Below are positions 13,627-26,400 of a DNA stretch of 64,000 nt, one piece after another. Origin of the DNA: Aphrophora alni (Eukaryota; Arthropoda; Insecta; Hemiptera; Aphrophoridae); NCBI GenBank assembly GCA_963513935.1, contig OY740771.1, positions 11,995,138 through 12,059,137 of the forward strand. Reading direction: 5' to 3'. A program made the translations under genes and the position numbers. The stretch's first letter is position 1, and the number at the start of each line of letters is the position of its first letter. The notes under the pieces were generated by a model. That model was not told the origin of the DNA, searched no databases, and was given only the letters and a program-made list of their open reading frames with translations.

Positions 13627-14491
13627 GCTAAACTTTAAATTTTCTCAAAGTAAACAAATTTTTGTTTTTAAAAACAAACTATTTCGTTTGCTCATTATTC
13701 TTTCGTTTATTCTTAATGAACCACGTCTCTAGAGCTTATAGTCAGTACTGGTCTGTCAAGGTATCCTGAATCTAAAACTGTCTTCATCTAGTCTCTAGAT
13801 CCTTCTCGTCTTTCCCCCCTCTGTTTTGATCAACTCTTATTCTCTTTGATCCTGACACTATTAGAGTATTTGAGAGCTACGTGTCTGTTATTCTTCCTAA
13901 GGCGATGATGACCAAAAAGTTTTTCGTCTTTGTATAGCTACTAAAAAAGATACTCTTTGGACATTAAATGCAAGATGTTGGTTCAGTTTACGTGACCATA
14001 ACCGTTGAATATGATGTGAAAAAAGTAAGCGGACTTGAGGTCGAAAAGATTAAAAAGATCGAGGTTTGAAATCACACGGATTTATAAAAACAAGAAAATT
14101 CGCGTCGTTTCAAGTCAGCGTATCAGATTCACGTCGCGTATTCGTAACACATAGGGCTAGTTGTTTTCTAAAACTTGACGCTGATAAGATTGATTCTAAT
14201 GATTATATATTATTTATTTTAACGCTTTTATAAATAGATAAAATTTACGATTGTAGTTAACTTATTTATTTTATAAATATTTTCTCCAAAAGATAAAGAA
14301 AACATTTTCTATTTTTAGTTAGACCAGCAATTTTATTATAAACGTTACACAAATTCACTTACTTTTTAAAACATTTATACAGAAAACTAAAACCTAAAAA
14401 AAAAGTATTCTTAATTATCTACCCTAAAATTCTAAATTCGAGAGTTGTCGATCAAAGGGAAAATGAAATATTGATGCCGTCTTAACCTAAC

Positions 14492-16650
14492 TTTTTTTTC
14501 CGAGGCGAAAGTGGAAAGCTCTACTAACCCACTCCAAGGGACGGTACCTTAAAAAAATGTGGAACTGGCATCCGCCAAAACCACCTTCCCCTCATTCTTC
14601 TAATGTCACGCCTGAGAACGTTTAATAAACGTCGCCACTTATTGTCTTTCTATATTAGACGTTGTTCTGTCTCTTTTTGTCTGAGGATGGATGTAAGATA
14701 CTTTGACACCGCACTCCAGTTGTGCCAACTATCCACCATAGCGGAATTAAGTTCCGCGTCGAGCATTAACCCAAGTTCCTTCACAACTTCCTTCCTATCA
14801 GTCTCTACCTCTGGGAAAGGTAGACCGTATGTTCCACTGTAGATCTCTCTTCACAGTAGCAGTATTTCGAATTGTCCTTAATCTTAAAACGATAAGACTC
14901 ACCGAAATCTCCATGACCGGTAAGCGCCTGAGTGAGATAGTAATTTATTTCACCGTGTCTCAACCACACTCGTAGATTGGGGATCAGGTTTCTGGTCCAG
15001 TTAGAGAAAGCATCTTTACTTCATCCATCTCAACTACCATTACACAATGGTAGTATTTTATTACCATTACCATTACTCAATGGTCTTTATCTAGTATTTT
15101 TGTATAAGAACCTTCTGCCATTCTTGGATCTCGCTCTTTCACCAGCAAAACAACCACAGCATCTATCGGGGGAAACTCCATACAAAACAACCGCAGCATC
15201 TGTCCCAACCATCCTGTATGCATCGATTGTCTTAAGAGCAATCTTCTGTATTTTGCATATCTCAGTGCTCACTTCCATATTGAGGCATCCTACAACACTA
15301 TAGAATAATAAACAGCGTACATAAGAACTTTCCTCTCAATGCCACAGGGACCATCAACTTTTCTGAGCACACACTCCAACTAGCTTACCACTTTCCCAAC
15401 TCCACCACAATATATTTTACATGTTGGCCATTCTTATATTCTCAGCAAAAGTGATGCCCAGATTTTTCAATGTCGCTGATGCTGTGATTTCAGAGTTTCC
15501 TACCAATAGCTCCAGTTTCCTCACCAACTTCGGTTTTTTATCTTCCATCCACTTCCAGGTGATCGTAATGGATTCGTCCAACACCGCCTCCAGGTCCATT
15601 CTATTTTTCCCCTCTGCCACAACCACCAGATCCATTCTATTTTTCCTATCTTGCCACAACTACCAGATCAATTATATTTTTCCCTCTTGCCACAACCACC
15701 AGATCCATTCTATTTTTCCCCTCTTGCCACAACCACCAGATCCATTCTATTTTTCCCTCTTGCTACAACCACCAGATCCATTCTATTTTCCCCCTCTTAC
15801 CACAACCACCAGATCCATTCTATTTTTCCCCCTTACCACAACCACCAGATCCATTCTATTTTTCCCTCTTGCCACAACCACCAGATCCATTCTATTTCCC
15901 CCCTCTTGCCACAACCACCACATCCATTCTATTTTTCTCTCTTGCCACAACCACCAGATCCATTCTATTTCCCCCCTCTTATCACAACCACCAGATCCAT
16001 TCTATTTTTCTCCTCTTACCACAACCACCAGATCCATTTTATTTTTCCCTCTTGCCACAACCACCAGATCCATTCTATTTCCCCCCTCTTGCCACAACCA
16101 CCAGATCCATTCTATTTTCCCCCTTGCCACAACCACCAGATCCATTCTATTTCCCCCCTCTTGCCACAACCACCAGATCCATAATATTTTTCTCCTCTTG
16201 CCACAACGACCAGATCCATTCTATTTTCCCCCTCTTGCCACAACCACCAGATCATTCTATTTTTCCCCTCTTACCACAACCACCAGATCCATTCTATTTT
16301 TTCCCTTGCCACAACCACCAGATCCATTCTATTTTTCCCCTCTTTCCACAGCCACCAGATCCATTCTATTTCCCCCTTGCCACAACCACCAGATCCATTC
16401 TATTTTTTCCCTTGCCACAACCACCAGATCCATTATATTTTTCCCCTCTTGCCACAACCACCAGATCCATTCTATTTTTCCCCTCTTGCCACAACCACCA
16501 GATCCATTCTATTTTTTCCTCTTTCCACAACCACTAGTTCCATTCTATGTTTCCCCTCTTACCACAACCACCAGATCATCGGCATACCCAATGAGATCGA
16601 TACCTTCCGGTAGCTCCAACATAGTATAAGTTCCAAACGAGGTTGTTTTT
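14492..16650 (-). mobile_element. R1/I-type non-LTR retrotransposon remnant (reverse transcriptase and C-terminal domain)
   Basis: Read on the minus strand, this is the 3' half of a reverse transcriptase gene broken by frameshifts. In order it shows LVWNLYY, then in another frame LELPEGIDLIGYADDLVVV (about 16620-16560) with the catalytic YADD box. The greatly expanded repeat at 15590-16585 follows. Next come RMDLEAVLDESI and TLKNLGITFAENIRM (the usual K-LGI/V box after the palm), then IALKTIDAYRMVGTDA with GVSPD (15278-15140). The C-terminal motif follows, with LIPNLRVWLRHGEINYYLTQ, LTGHGDF and a C-x-C...H remnant of the terminal zinc knuckle (about 15000-14830). A run of eight A residues at 14499-14492 marks the likely 3' end. 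The 5' part beyond about 16650 is missing, as expected for a 5'-truncated copy. The element is dead. Confidence 0.88.
15590..16585. repeat. About 37-bp minisatellite inside the reverse transcriptase gene, about 27 copies
   Basis: Units of 34-38 bp built from CCAGATCCATTCTATTTTTC plus a pyrimidine stretch and GCCACAACCA repeat about 27 times. On the minus strand a unit translates as DLVVVARGKNRM-type peptide. This is exactly the sequence that follows the catalytic YADD of the host retrotransposon, and the array is bounded by YADD on one side and LEAVLDESI on the other. The array therefore arose by amplifying about 12 codons of the element itself. The long plus-strand open frames across it, up to 402 codons, are by-products: three overlapping frames stay open and all are simple repeats. 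Confidence 0.93.
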
Positions 16651-17071
16651 AGTCCTATTATAAACCTTATTTAGAAGTACAAACACTAGTTTCATACTCT
16701 GAATGGTGATTTTTTTCAAAGAAGAATTCCATAGTTCAAATGAGGATGCACCAAGAAGTACCCTATTAAAAGGAAATACAATTTTAAATTCCTCATCGGA
16801 AATATGAATGGACTTATTTTCCCACCAATACTGTTTTGTGAACAATCCAGATCAATTTATTATCAATTAAAGATCAATTTTCAGGCCAGTTTCAAAGAAA
16901 ATTACAGTTCTGAAGTAATTTCAAAAGTTATTTTGGTTTCAGAATTTTTAAATCAAAGGGTTATGCACATCTAGAGACTGAGATTTATAGAATGACATCT
17001 TAAATAATAATAAAATTTGTAGAAAGTGTTTTGAATGAATACAAAATGCAATCATTGAATATTTTTATATG
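16651..17071. other. Spacer between retrotransposon remnant and fold-back element
   Basis: AT-rich sequence. The minus-strand open frame entering from the reverse transcriptase side loses similarity to that protein beyond about 16655. Nothing else was recognised. Confidence 0.5.
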
Positions 17072-17850
17072 TATAGGGTGTTTCAAAAATTGTTCCAAAA
17101 CTTCAGGAGCGTATTCCTCAGATCAAAATCAATGAACAAATTTATTTAAACATTATTTCCTAAAATGTGAAGTATTCTAACTGAAGTATTCTAGCCGCCT
17201 TTCAAAAAAAATCATATTTTTAACAGTAAATGATATAGAGTTGAAATTTTGTGTTATAAAGATCAAATTCAATAAAAATATTCAGCCAATTCCTCTTATT
17301 CTTTTCAAAATGGCTGCTATTAAACTTGTTTAATATCTCAAAATCCGTTAATTTTACATTTTTTAACAATAAACAAAACTTTTTTCATTATTTCTGCAGC
17401 TTAAATGGTAACTGTGTTATCGACAAAAACTGAAAAAAATAATTCTTTGTAATAGTCTACAACAACCAAGATTAGCCTAGAACTAAAATTATTGTTTGAT
17501 TTCTGAAAATTTGTATCCCTAAATCCCAATATTAAGCCTAATACGTAACAATTAATATCTATTGTTTCTTGTAAATATTTTGTAAAATTAACGGTTATCG
17601 AGATATTCCACGTCATAAATTTTAAATAGCCGACATTTTGCTAATGAGTAAAGAAAATCTGTTGATTATTGTAAGCAAAATTTAATTCTATATTATTACA
17701 CTATTAAAAAGATATGATTTTTTGTTCAAATTACAAAATGGATAGAAAACAAATCATTTTAGTACATGTTCAAATCAACTTTTTCATTGGTTTTCATCTG
17801 AGGAATATTGTTTCGAAGTTTTGGAACGATTTTTGAAAACACTCTGTATA
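17072..17850. mobile_element. Fold-back / MITE-like element with long terminal inverted repeats
   Basis: The left end reads TATAGGGTGTTTCAAAAATT, then GTTCCAAAACTTC, TATTCCTCAGAT and CAATGAA. The reverse complement of the right end (17850 back to about 17770) reads TATACAGAGTGTTTTCAAAA, then CGTTCCAAAACTTC, TATTCCTCAGAT and CAATGAA. The arms are about 75 bp and imperfect. The interior has no transposase. The ends match the CAGGGTGT class of small insect elements, and a TA duplication is possible. Fragments with the same end word appear near 19790, 23415 and 28775. Confidence 0.75.
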
Positions 17851-18673
17851 TAAATTTGTTACAGGATGATTGGAAATGCGAATTTATACCATTAACCAAA
17901 CAGAAAATAAATCTGTAAGTTTTCAATCTAAGCCAGTAGTTAGGGAATTTAAATGTTGTGACGTCTCTCTCCAAATTACCACAGAAACAGCATCTCATCA
18001 CATCTCATACTTTCCATCAGTTTTATAGTCATTGTTTTGATTTATTGGGTTCTCTTTCAACTCAAGATAAGAGGGAGTTAACATATAACCGAAGGCGTCG
18101 ATTCAGTCTACAACTTCAATAATTTACGTAAACAGCTGTTGTAAGTAGGTTATAACAAGCGATCCTAAAGAAGATAATTTTATATAATGTTGTTTTATTA
18201 ATAGAACATTTTTTTTTTTTTTGTATATATAAAGTTTCAAATTGTTACTTGATGTGGGGAAGGGGGATTATATAATTGCGTCATAGCTTTATGAGGGTAG
18301 TTTACCTCTGTAACCCTATGACCATTTTCTCGTGAGAACTATTGGTCATAGCCGTAATTCACTTTATGAAGAACTTTATTTTTTTATAGAATTTATAAAC
18401 CTTTATATACTTTTTTTTCAGTGGGATCAAAACTATGACCAGAATTTAATAAATAAGTTGGACTTTGTAAGTTTTAGTTCATAGTTGTCTGAAGATGCTG
18501 AATTGAGAAACAGCTGTCACTATATATGTTGATTTGTAAAGTTTTACATGTGATTTATTGTTTACAGTAATATGGTATTTCACCAAGTAGGCTACCGACT
18601 GTGCTTACACTTAATATATTTTAAAGTTTTATTAGATTTCAATAAACATATCATCCTCCCGAGCTATTTAAGA

Positions 18674-18811
18674 AACCCATAGAAGACCTTCGGATCAGCA
18701 ACCGGTATTCAATCACTGGAACCCATAGAAGACCTTCGAATCAGCAACCGGTAATCAATCACTGGAACCCATAGAAGACCTTCGGATCAGCAACCGGTAT
18801 TCAATCACTGG
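18674..18811. repeat. 46-bp tandem repeat, three copies
   Basis: Three head-to-tail 46-bp units begin AACCCATAGAAGACCTTCG and end CAATCACTGG, spanning exactly 138 bp. The middle copy differs at two positions (CGAATC for CGGATC, TAATC for TATTC), while the first and third are identical. Confidence 0.95.
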
Positions 18812-19137
18812 ATGTGAAGAAAGTTCTAGACTTTTCAGTTATGATCGCAGTATTCCATTAACTACCTATCGTAGTACAGTCTTGTAGTGAACCATTACAT
18901 AACGCCCGCACCTGGAGGCCTTTAAAATCCTCTCAGAATAGATTATCCCAATCAACATTTCACTCGAAATATTCACCTCCCTACAAATCCTAATTGTTTC
19001 CCATTTTTTTTTAATTGATCCCTTCTTTTACTATCTATTTAATTATATTTTTTTCGTTCCCAAACATTTAAAAATAATTTCTTTTCTCGTCGAACGTGTT
19101 AAGCCATGATAAAGTTGTTGTGTGTGTGGCCACATAT

Positions 19138-19368
19138 CTAATTGATTCTTAGAGGGATAACGTTCATTATAATCCGATCCGATCCAATTGCCACCCCGCG
19201 GCCCTCCGTATCACTTTGTCTGATCACTAACTTCTTAATGAGTTCCACGAAGTCGGGTTTGGATCGCGATAACCGCCTAATTGCGTTTCTACATTGATAG
19301 CATAGCTTATCGCTATATCCACCTGACTTGGAAATACATTTGGAATTTGTACCTGCATCGATTGCCAT
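19138..19368 (-). CDS. Possible small protein or exon, 76 codons
   Basis: A minus-strand frame from ATG to TAG encodes a peptide with mixed composition. It has a pair of cysteines in KLCYQCRNAIRR, a basic segment, and a hydrophobic/charged segment FVELIKKLVIRQSD. Codon use and GC content are higher than in the surrounding DNA, so it stands out from chance frames. The CxxC followed by a helix faintly recalls the second half of insect ZAD domains, but this is too weak for a call. There are no detectable neighbours on the same strand. It could be an exon of an undetected gene, a transposon fragment, or chance. Confidence 0.2.
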   Translation of the reverse strand: MAIDAGTNSKCISKSGGYSDKLCYQCRNAIRRLSRSKPDFVELIKKLVIRQSDTEGRGVAIGSDRIIMNVIPLRIN

Positions 19369-20188
19369 GTTATGCGTTATGAATATATTAATTCAGTACG
19401 ATAGCAATAATATATATACTTATTTCCTCTTATTTGTGTTTGTTTTTATTACAAGTCAGTTTAGGGGTTGGAGGGGGGGGAGTATTTTAATAATTACTGC
19501 TCATTTTGGAAAGTTTCATTTTAGTTATACCATATTAGAAGAAGCACATATTCCAAAATTAAAAGTAGTAATGCAACCTTAGAATAGTGGGGGGGGGGTA
19601 TAATTTGTTTAAACACCAGCGCCTTAAATATTTTAAACGGTAGCCATTTTGAAAAAAAAATTGTACACGTGTAAAAATGTTAAATAAAATATGCATATAC
19701 CAAATCTAAACTCCATATCTTATCTATTTCCAAAGTTATAACTTTTTTTCTAAAAACAAAAGGAAATTTCCGGACACTCTGTGTATTGTACAGGGTGTAA
19801 AAAAGTCCCGGGACAATTAAATAACTTTTAAACTGAAAAAGGTGAAACTTTATACATGTTTTTTGGTGTTAAACAACTATATTTTGACGTTACAAGGTAA
19901 TTTTACCTCGCTCCAAAATTAGGTTATTAAACGAACTCAACATTTTCAAAAAGTCCCACGTAATCTTCATTTTAAAGTTCTTGTTTACTGTAAAATAACT
20001 GCGCAAACTAGAGGTCGCTATCAAAATCAAATACAAAATGGCGGTTAAATTTTTAAAAAATGTAATTCACTTTCAGAATACAATCTAAGGAACATAATCT
20101 AGTGACAAATTATTACAGCAAACACTTTACTCAAGTTCGACCTGGAAGTTGCGTTAATTTTGTCTCAAAATTAATTTTTATTTTACAG

Positions 20189-20461
20189 CTGGCGAAGAAG
20201 AAGAATGGGGAAGCGAAGGTGAAGCAGAACGCAGCGGATCAGAAGTGATAAAACGAGCAAACACTCCGAGCGGTGAATCAAAGTCATCTCCACCACCAGT
20301 GACGTCACCGTCCAGCACGAGGGAAGAGTCATCGACGCCGAAACTTAGACTGAATACGAGCTTAGCGACCGACCCAGCTGTAAGACCTTTACAAGTTAAA
20401 GCGGAACCAGCGACGGGGAACTCGGCCGATGTTGAGTATTTACCGCCTACACTTCAAACAG
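20189..20461 (+). CDS. ush: ush exon A (acidic N-terminal region)
   Basis: A TTTTACAG acceptor precedes it and a G/GTAGTT donor follows. It begins with the last two bases of a codon, so at least one coding exon lies upstream. The peptide opens with GEEEEWGSEGEAERSGSE, then a Ser/Pro/Thr-rich stretch and LATDPAVRPLQVKAEP. It leaves one base over. The in-frame GTG at 20245 is not a start. Fingers are absent, as in the N-terminal part of other FOG proteins. Confidence 0.82.
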
Positions 20462-23400
20462 GTAGTTGTTTGTTTAGGAACGCGGTAGCGTTCCGCGCTA
20501 CCGTTTAATTTGTTTATTGTTTAGTTCATTTTAAATACAAAAATCAACATGACAGAATCGTAAATCATTATATACAAAACACTATTATATTATTATAAAC
20601 AAAATAACAATACAATAAAAAAATAGTTTTTTTGGATTTAGACTATTATGTGCTCATGTTTCTTGTGGAAAATAAATAAGCTCCCCTTTACACATTTTTT
20701 CCGAAATTTATGAACAAATATTTAAAAAGATTATTAATAACTTGTATTTTTTTTTAAACAGCTTGTAACAAAATTTATCTTAAAACTTTTAGTGACAGCT
20801 GATCCTTTAGGTTTTTTGCAAGTTAATCCTGTACTGTAATGTTCTAATATTTACGATTTGCCACACTATTCTGGAATGTTATCCTTCTAATTTCTTCAAA
20901 ATTGATCGAAATCAGTTCAGGCGATGATTTTGTGAAATTATTTATTTTATAACAACTCAACAGACGAGTATGTGTTGTTTATTTAAGGGAATTTTGAGGA
21001 AGAATGCATTCAATACATTTCTTAGGAGAAAAATTCCTGAATGATTTAGAGTGATATGTGTGTGTATGTGTATGCAGTGCTTTAAAACACAAAGGAATGG
21101 ATTTAATAAAATTGTTATGTGGGTATATTATGGCCCAAATCTCTGATTTTTATCACTTTTTCAATAATTCAGAATTTGGGTCGTAAAACAAAAAACACGA
21201 AATTATAATTTCCTCAAAATCGGTTTTAACAATCAAATTTTGCAAAAATGAAAACCCCAATGACGCCAATAAATTATCCCCATCTCTCCAATAAAGTCGA
21301 TTTGTGATTACTAGAAAAGTTATCAAAATCGTTTTAGCCGTTTAAAAAAAATTTGTAATTATGACTTTTTGTCTTATGGTAATATTGTTTGAATTTTTTA
21401 CTTATTGTCTTTATTTATATAAGAACTTTTTTTTTACTTTGACTAATAGATTTTATACTGGCAACTTTTCTTTTCGTAGAGAAATTTAACTATTGACTCT
21501 TCCAACAACATTTCGTGCCTTCACATTGCATACCTTTCTTACATGTTTCAAAGACTTTTTTCTAGCATTGTAGACTCAGCGTCATTCTCCTTCGCTTTTT
21601 TTTGTATTTTCTCTCCATTTTATAAATCTCGCGTCCTTTCAAATTTGGCGCCTCTTCGGTTTTTTGTATCTTCTCCCGATTGTCACAGCCACAATCGTAA
21701 TCACAATTGCACTTTTTTTCCTTTTAGTCCAATAAGAACACAGTATTTTCTAATTTCGTTCTATTTTATATATATTTAACTCTAATTTTAATCTATAATA
21801 TATTTATTTACTATTATATTATTTCGTTTATCAATCCCCGTTAAATTACGTTTTTAAAACGTTAATTTCTCCTCAAAATTGGTGTCCATTTAAAAGGTAT
21901 GTTATAGAATGAAATTTCTGTAATTGTTTTTCGGTTGCCTCACTATACAACTTCAAACGTAAAATTTTCAAAAAACAAAACGGAAAATAGGATAAAAGTG
22001 AAACAATATTAAAATTTTTAATACAATTATTCCATTTATATACATTTAAAAATCCTAAAATTTCACCAAGATATTGGTTAGGTTAGGTTTTACAATTTCA
22101 CCAAGAAGTTGGTAAAAATCATATTTAAATATATTAGAAATGAAGTTACTATTATTTTTATGAAACGCCTGAAAAAAAAAGTTTAATTGACTGCGGTTTC
22201 TAAAAAGGGTTAATATCTCACTTCTGGCAACCTTACTTTTAGTGGGTCACTTATAATGAGTACGTTTAAGACAAATCCGATAAAACCTATCTTGAACCCT
22301 TTCTTCACGTAGTCTCAGATTAGATCAATCTGTTCCATCTTCCCTCTCGGGTCTCTCTTGACCAACCTCCTCCGACCCTGTATTTTATGCTCTTTCCTTC
22401 TTTTTTTTATAGGGCGATGACCAAGAGGTAAGGGAAAAAAACACGTGTAACAATTTACATCTTGTGTTATCTACTCATTATAATGTAGTTGTTTTTATTG
22501 TAGTTAATCTTTACATTTTGATTAGCCGAGATCAGTTCCCTGATGTTTCTCAGAAAATTAACAAGAATTGAATGGATTCAAGAATAATTGATCTTTGTCA
22601 ATACAGAATAACAGGCAGAGTTTCACGTTTGTTATCCAAGTAATTTAGAACAGTTTACAGTTCATGACTCTTGGACACATAAAATTCCAACGCCCCTAAG
22701 AACTGTTAATCAAGTCTAAATGTATGTTTTATCCATTAAAACACCCACAGTACATTGTAATATAACTTAAATATCCTTGTCTATTAAACCTGACTTGATC
22801 CTGAAATATTATTCTAACGTTCGCACTTATATTAATGAGAGCAATTAACATCAACAGGAAAGCTATTTATATCCTAGTCAAGGGACTTCGCCATTTGCAA
22901 TGTAACCTAACATTGAAATCCAGTTGTAATTGAACAAGTTCAGACTTGGCACATTCTACAAGAAAAAGTGAAAGTACAAAAAACATTTCTGTAAAGCTGA
23001 ATGTGTTTAAAACAGGTATAGTGTTGGCGATCATACGCTGAGATACCGGACACATATTACCTACAACTGTTCTTGCTTATCTCTCTTTGTTTGTTCTTAT
23101 CTCAGCTGTTTGTCAGGACATGACATTTCAGAAATATTTCATCAGATAAATTCAATAATCTGCTGTTCAATTAATGAACAGTTTCGAAACGTTTCCAACA
23201 CAATCCAGCACCAACCTTGGTGGTTGTAAATCATTGGACATGTTCGATAAGTCCTGCCTTTTACATTCACTTCTCCCGCCTTCTCTGTCCCCCCCTCCCC
23301 CACCCTCCTCATAACCTTACCTTATTATTACAGATATAAGATTCTGAGTGGAAAGTAGAGGTTATTTATATAAAGAGTGTTTCAAAATACAGGTAACTGA

Positions 23401-26400
23401 AATGATTTAATATACAGGGTGTCTCTCACGAAGAGGTTGCTATTGATGTGCCGGATATAAGGTGGAAATCTACAAATTTGAAACTGCAGTTATATTACAT
23501 AGATATCTAAAATAACTTCCTTTTAAACTCAATTGTTTATGTTTAATCAAAACAAAATGACGGATTACGAATAATCGTGTAATTTTTCCATCAACATTAT
23601 TTTAGTTGCATTACAACATAAGAATGTGTGTAAATATTCAAATTGTTAATTTTATTGAAAAAACTATTAATTATCAATATAATGTGTTGAATTCATTTTG
23701 ATTCAAAGTGATGTTCATCGACAGTTGTACACCGAAAGTAACGAAACAATAAAGCTAAAACCACAGGACTTAAGGTCCATAGGAATATAGGAAAGTAAGG
23801 AAACAATAAAGCTAAAACCACAGGACTTAAGGTCCGTAGGAATATAGGAAAGTAAGGAAACAATAAAGCTAAAACCACAGGACTTAAGGTCCATAGGAAT
23901 ATAGGAAAGTAAGGAAACAATAAAGCTAAAACCACAGGACTTAAGGTCCATAGGAATATAGGAAAGTAAGGAAACAATCAAGCTAAAACCACACGACTTA
24001 AGGTCCATAGGAATATAGGAAAGTAAGGAAACAATAAAGCTAAAACCACAGGACTTAAGGTCCGTAGGAATATAGGAAAGTAAGGAAACAATAAAGCTAA
24101 AACCACAGGACTTAAGGTCCATAGGAATATAGGAAAGTAAGGAAACAATAAAGCTAAAACCACAGGACTTAAGGTCCATAGGAATATAGGAGAGTAAGGA
24201 AACAATAAAGCTAAAACCACAGGACTTAAGGTCCATAGGAATATAGGAAAGTACGGAAACAATAAAGCTAAAACCACACGACTTAAGGTCCATAGGAATA
24301 TAGGAAAGTAAGGAAACAATCAAGCTAAAACCACACGACTTAAGATCCATAGGAATATAGGAAAGTAAGGAAATAATAAAGCTAAAACCACAGGACTTAA
24401 GGTCCATAGGAATATAGGAAAGTAAGGAAACAATAAAACTAAAACCACACAACTTAAGGTCCATAGGAATATAGGAAAGTAAGGAAACAATCAAGCTAAA
24501 ACCACACGACTTAAGATCCATAGGAATATAGGAAAGTAAGGAAACGATAAAACTAAAACCCCACGACTTAAGATCCATAGGAATATAGGAAAGTAAGGAA
24601 ACAATAAAGCTAAAACCACACGACTTAAGGTTCGTAGGAATATAGGAAAGTAAGGAAACAATAAAACTAAAACCACACGACTTAAGATCCATAGGAATAT
24701 AGGAAAGTAAGGAAACAATAAAGCTAAAACCACACGACTTAAGATCCATAGGAATATAGGAAAGTAAGGAAACAATAAAGCTAAAACCACACGACTTAAG
24801 ATCCATAGGAATATAGGAAAGTAAGGAAACAATCAAGCTAAAACCACACGACTTAAGGTCCATAGGAATATAGGAAAGTAAGGAAACAATCAAGCTAAAA
24901 CCACACGACTTAAGATCCATAGGAATATAGGAAAGTAAGGAAACAATAAAACTAAAACCACACGACTTAAGATCCATAGGAATATAGGAAAGTAAGGAAA
25001 CAATAAAGCTAAAACCACACGACTTAAGATCCATAGGAATATAGGAAAGTACGGAAACAATAAAGCTAAAACCACACGACTTAAGGTCCATAGGAATATA
25101 GGAAAGTAAGGAAACAATCAAGCTAAAACCACACGACTTAAGATCCATAGGAATATAGGAAAGTAAGGAAACAATAAAGCTAAAACCACAGGACTTAAGG
25201 TCCATAGGAATATAGGAAAGTAAGGAAACAATAAAACTAAAACCACACGACTTAAGGTCCATAGGAATAAAGGAAAGTAAGGAAACAATCAAGCTAAAAC
25301 CACACGACTTAAGATCCATAGGAATATAGGAAAGTAAGGAAACAATAAAACTAAAACCCCACGACTTAAGATCCATAGGAATATAGGAAAGTAAGGAAAC
25401 AATAAAGCTAAAACCACGCGACTTAAGGTTCGTAGGAATATAGGAAAGTAAGGAAACAATAAAACTAAAACCACACGACTTAAGATCCATAGGAACATAG
25501 GAAAGTAAGGAAACGATAAAGCTAAAACCACACGACTTAAGATCCATAGGAATATAGGAAAGTAAGGAAACAATAAAGCTAAAACCACACGACTTAAGAT
25601 CCATAGGAATATAGGAAAGTAAGGAAACAATAAAGCTAAAACCACACGACTTAAGGTTCGTAGGAATATAGGAAAGTAAGGAAACAATAAAACTAAAACC
25701 ACACGACTTAAGGTCCATAGGAATATAGGAAAGTAACGAAACAATAAATCTAAAACCACACGACTTAAGGTCCATAGGAATATAGGAAAGTAAGGAAACA
25801 ATAAAGCTTAAACCACAGGACTTAAGGTCCATAGAAATATAGGAAAGTAAGGAAACAATAAAACTAAAATCACACGACTTAAGGTCCATAGGAATATAGG
25901 AAAGTAGGAAAATATAAAGCTAAAACCACAGGACTTAAGGTCCAGAGGAATATAGGAAAGTAACGAAACAATAAATCTAAAACCACACGACTTAAGGTCC
26001 ATAGGAATATAGGAAAGTAAGGAAACAATAAAGCCAAAAACCACAGGACTTAAGGTCCATAGGAATATAGGAAAGTAATGAAACAATAAAACTAAAATCA
26101 CACGACTTAAGGTCCATAGGAATATAGGAAAGTAAGGAAACAATCAAGCTAAAACCACACGACTTAAGGTTCATAGGAATATAAGAAAGTAACGAAACAA
26201 TCAAGCTAAAACCACACGACTTAAGGTCCATAGGAATATAGGAAAGTAAGGAAACAATCAAGCTAAAACCACACGACTTAAGGTTCATAGGAATATAGGA
26301 AAGTAAGGAAACAATAAAGCTAAAATCACACGACTTAAGGTCCATAGGAATATAGGAAAGTAAGGAAACAATCAAGCTAAAACCACACGACTTAAGGTCC

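Larger units (their letters stand above)
17851..20188. other. Non-coding stretch left of the first visible ush exon
   Basis: This stretch contains the three-copy repeat at 18674-18811, a possible small minus-strand frame at 19138-19368, and back-to-back element ends near 19775-19800 (ACTCTGTGTA followed by CAGGGTGT). It also has a pyrimidine-rich acceptor tract ending in ACAG at 20188. It is presumably intron sequence, if the first coding exon of ush lies further left. Confidence 0.55.

Noticed and set aside
14603..14842. Plus-strand frame beginning MSRLR as a candidate FOG N-terminus
   Set aside because: It is antisense to the C-terminal domain of the R1-like element, and the residues after the first few do not resemble a FOG start.
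15421..16629. Plus-strand frame of 402 codons and overlapping frames of 177 and 222 codons, rich in Ser-Ile-Leu-Phe
   Set aside because: They are the antisense of a minisatellite in a reverse transcriptase remnant. Three overlapping frames are open simply because the unit lacks stops.
20245..20508. Independent small protein starting at GTG 20245
   Set aside because: The open frame extends upstream to an AG acceptor and ends at a donor. It is part of a ush exon, and the downstream tail after 20461 is intron.
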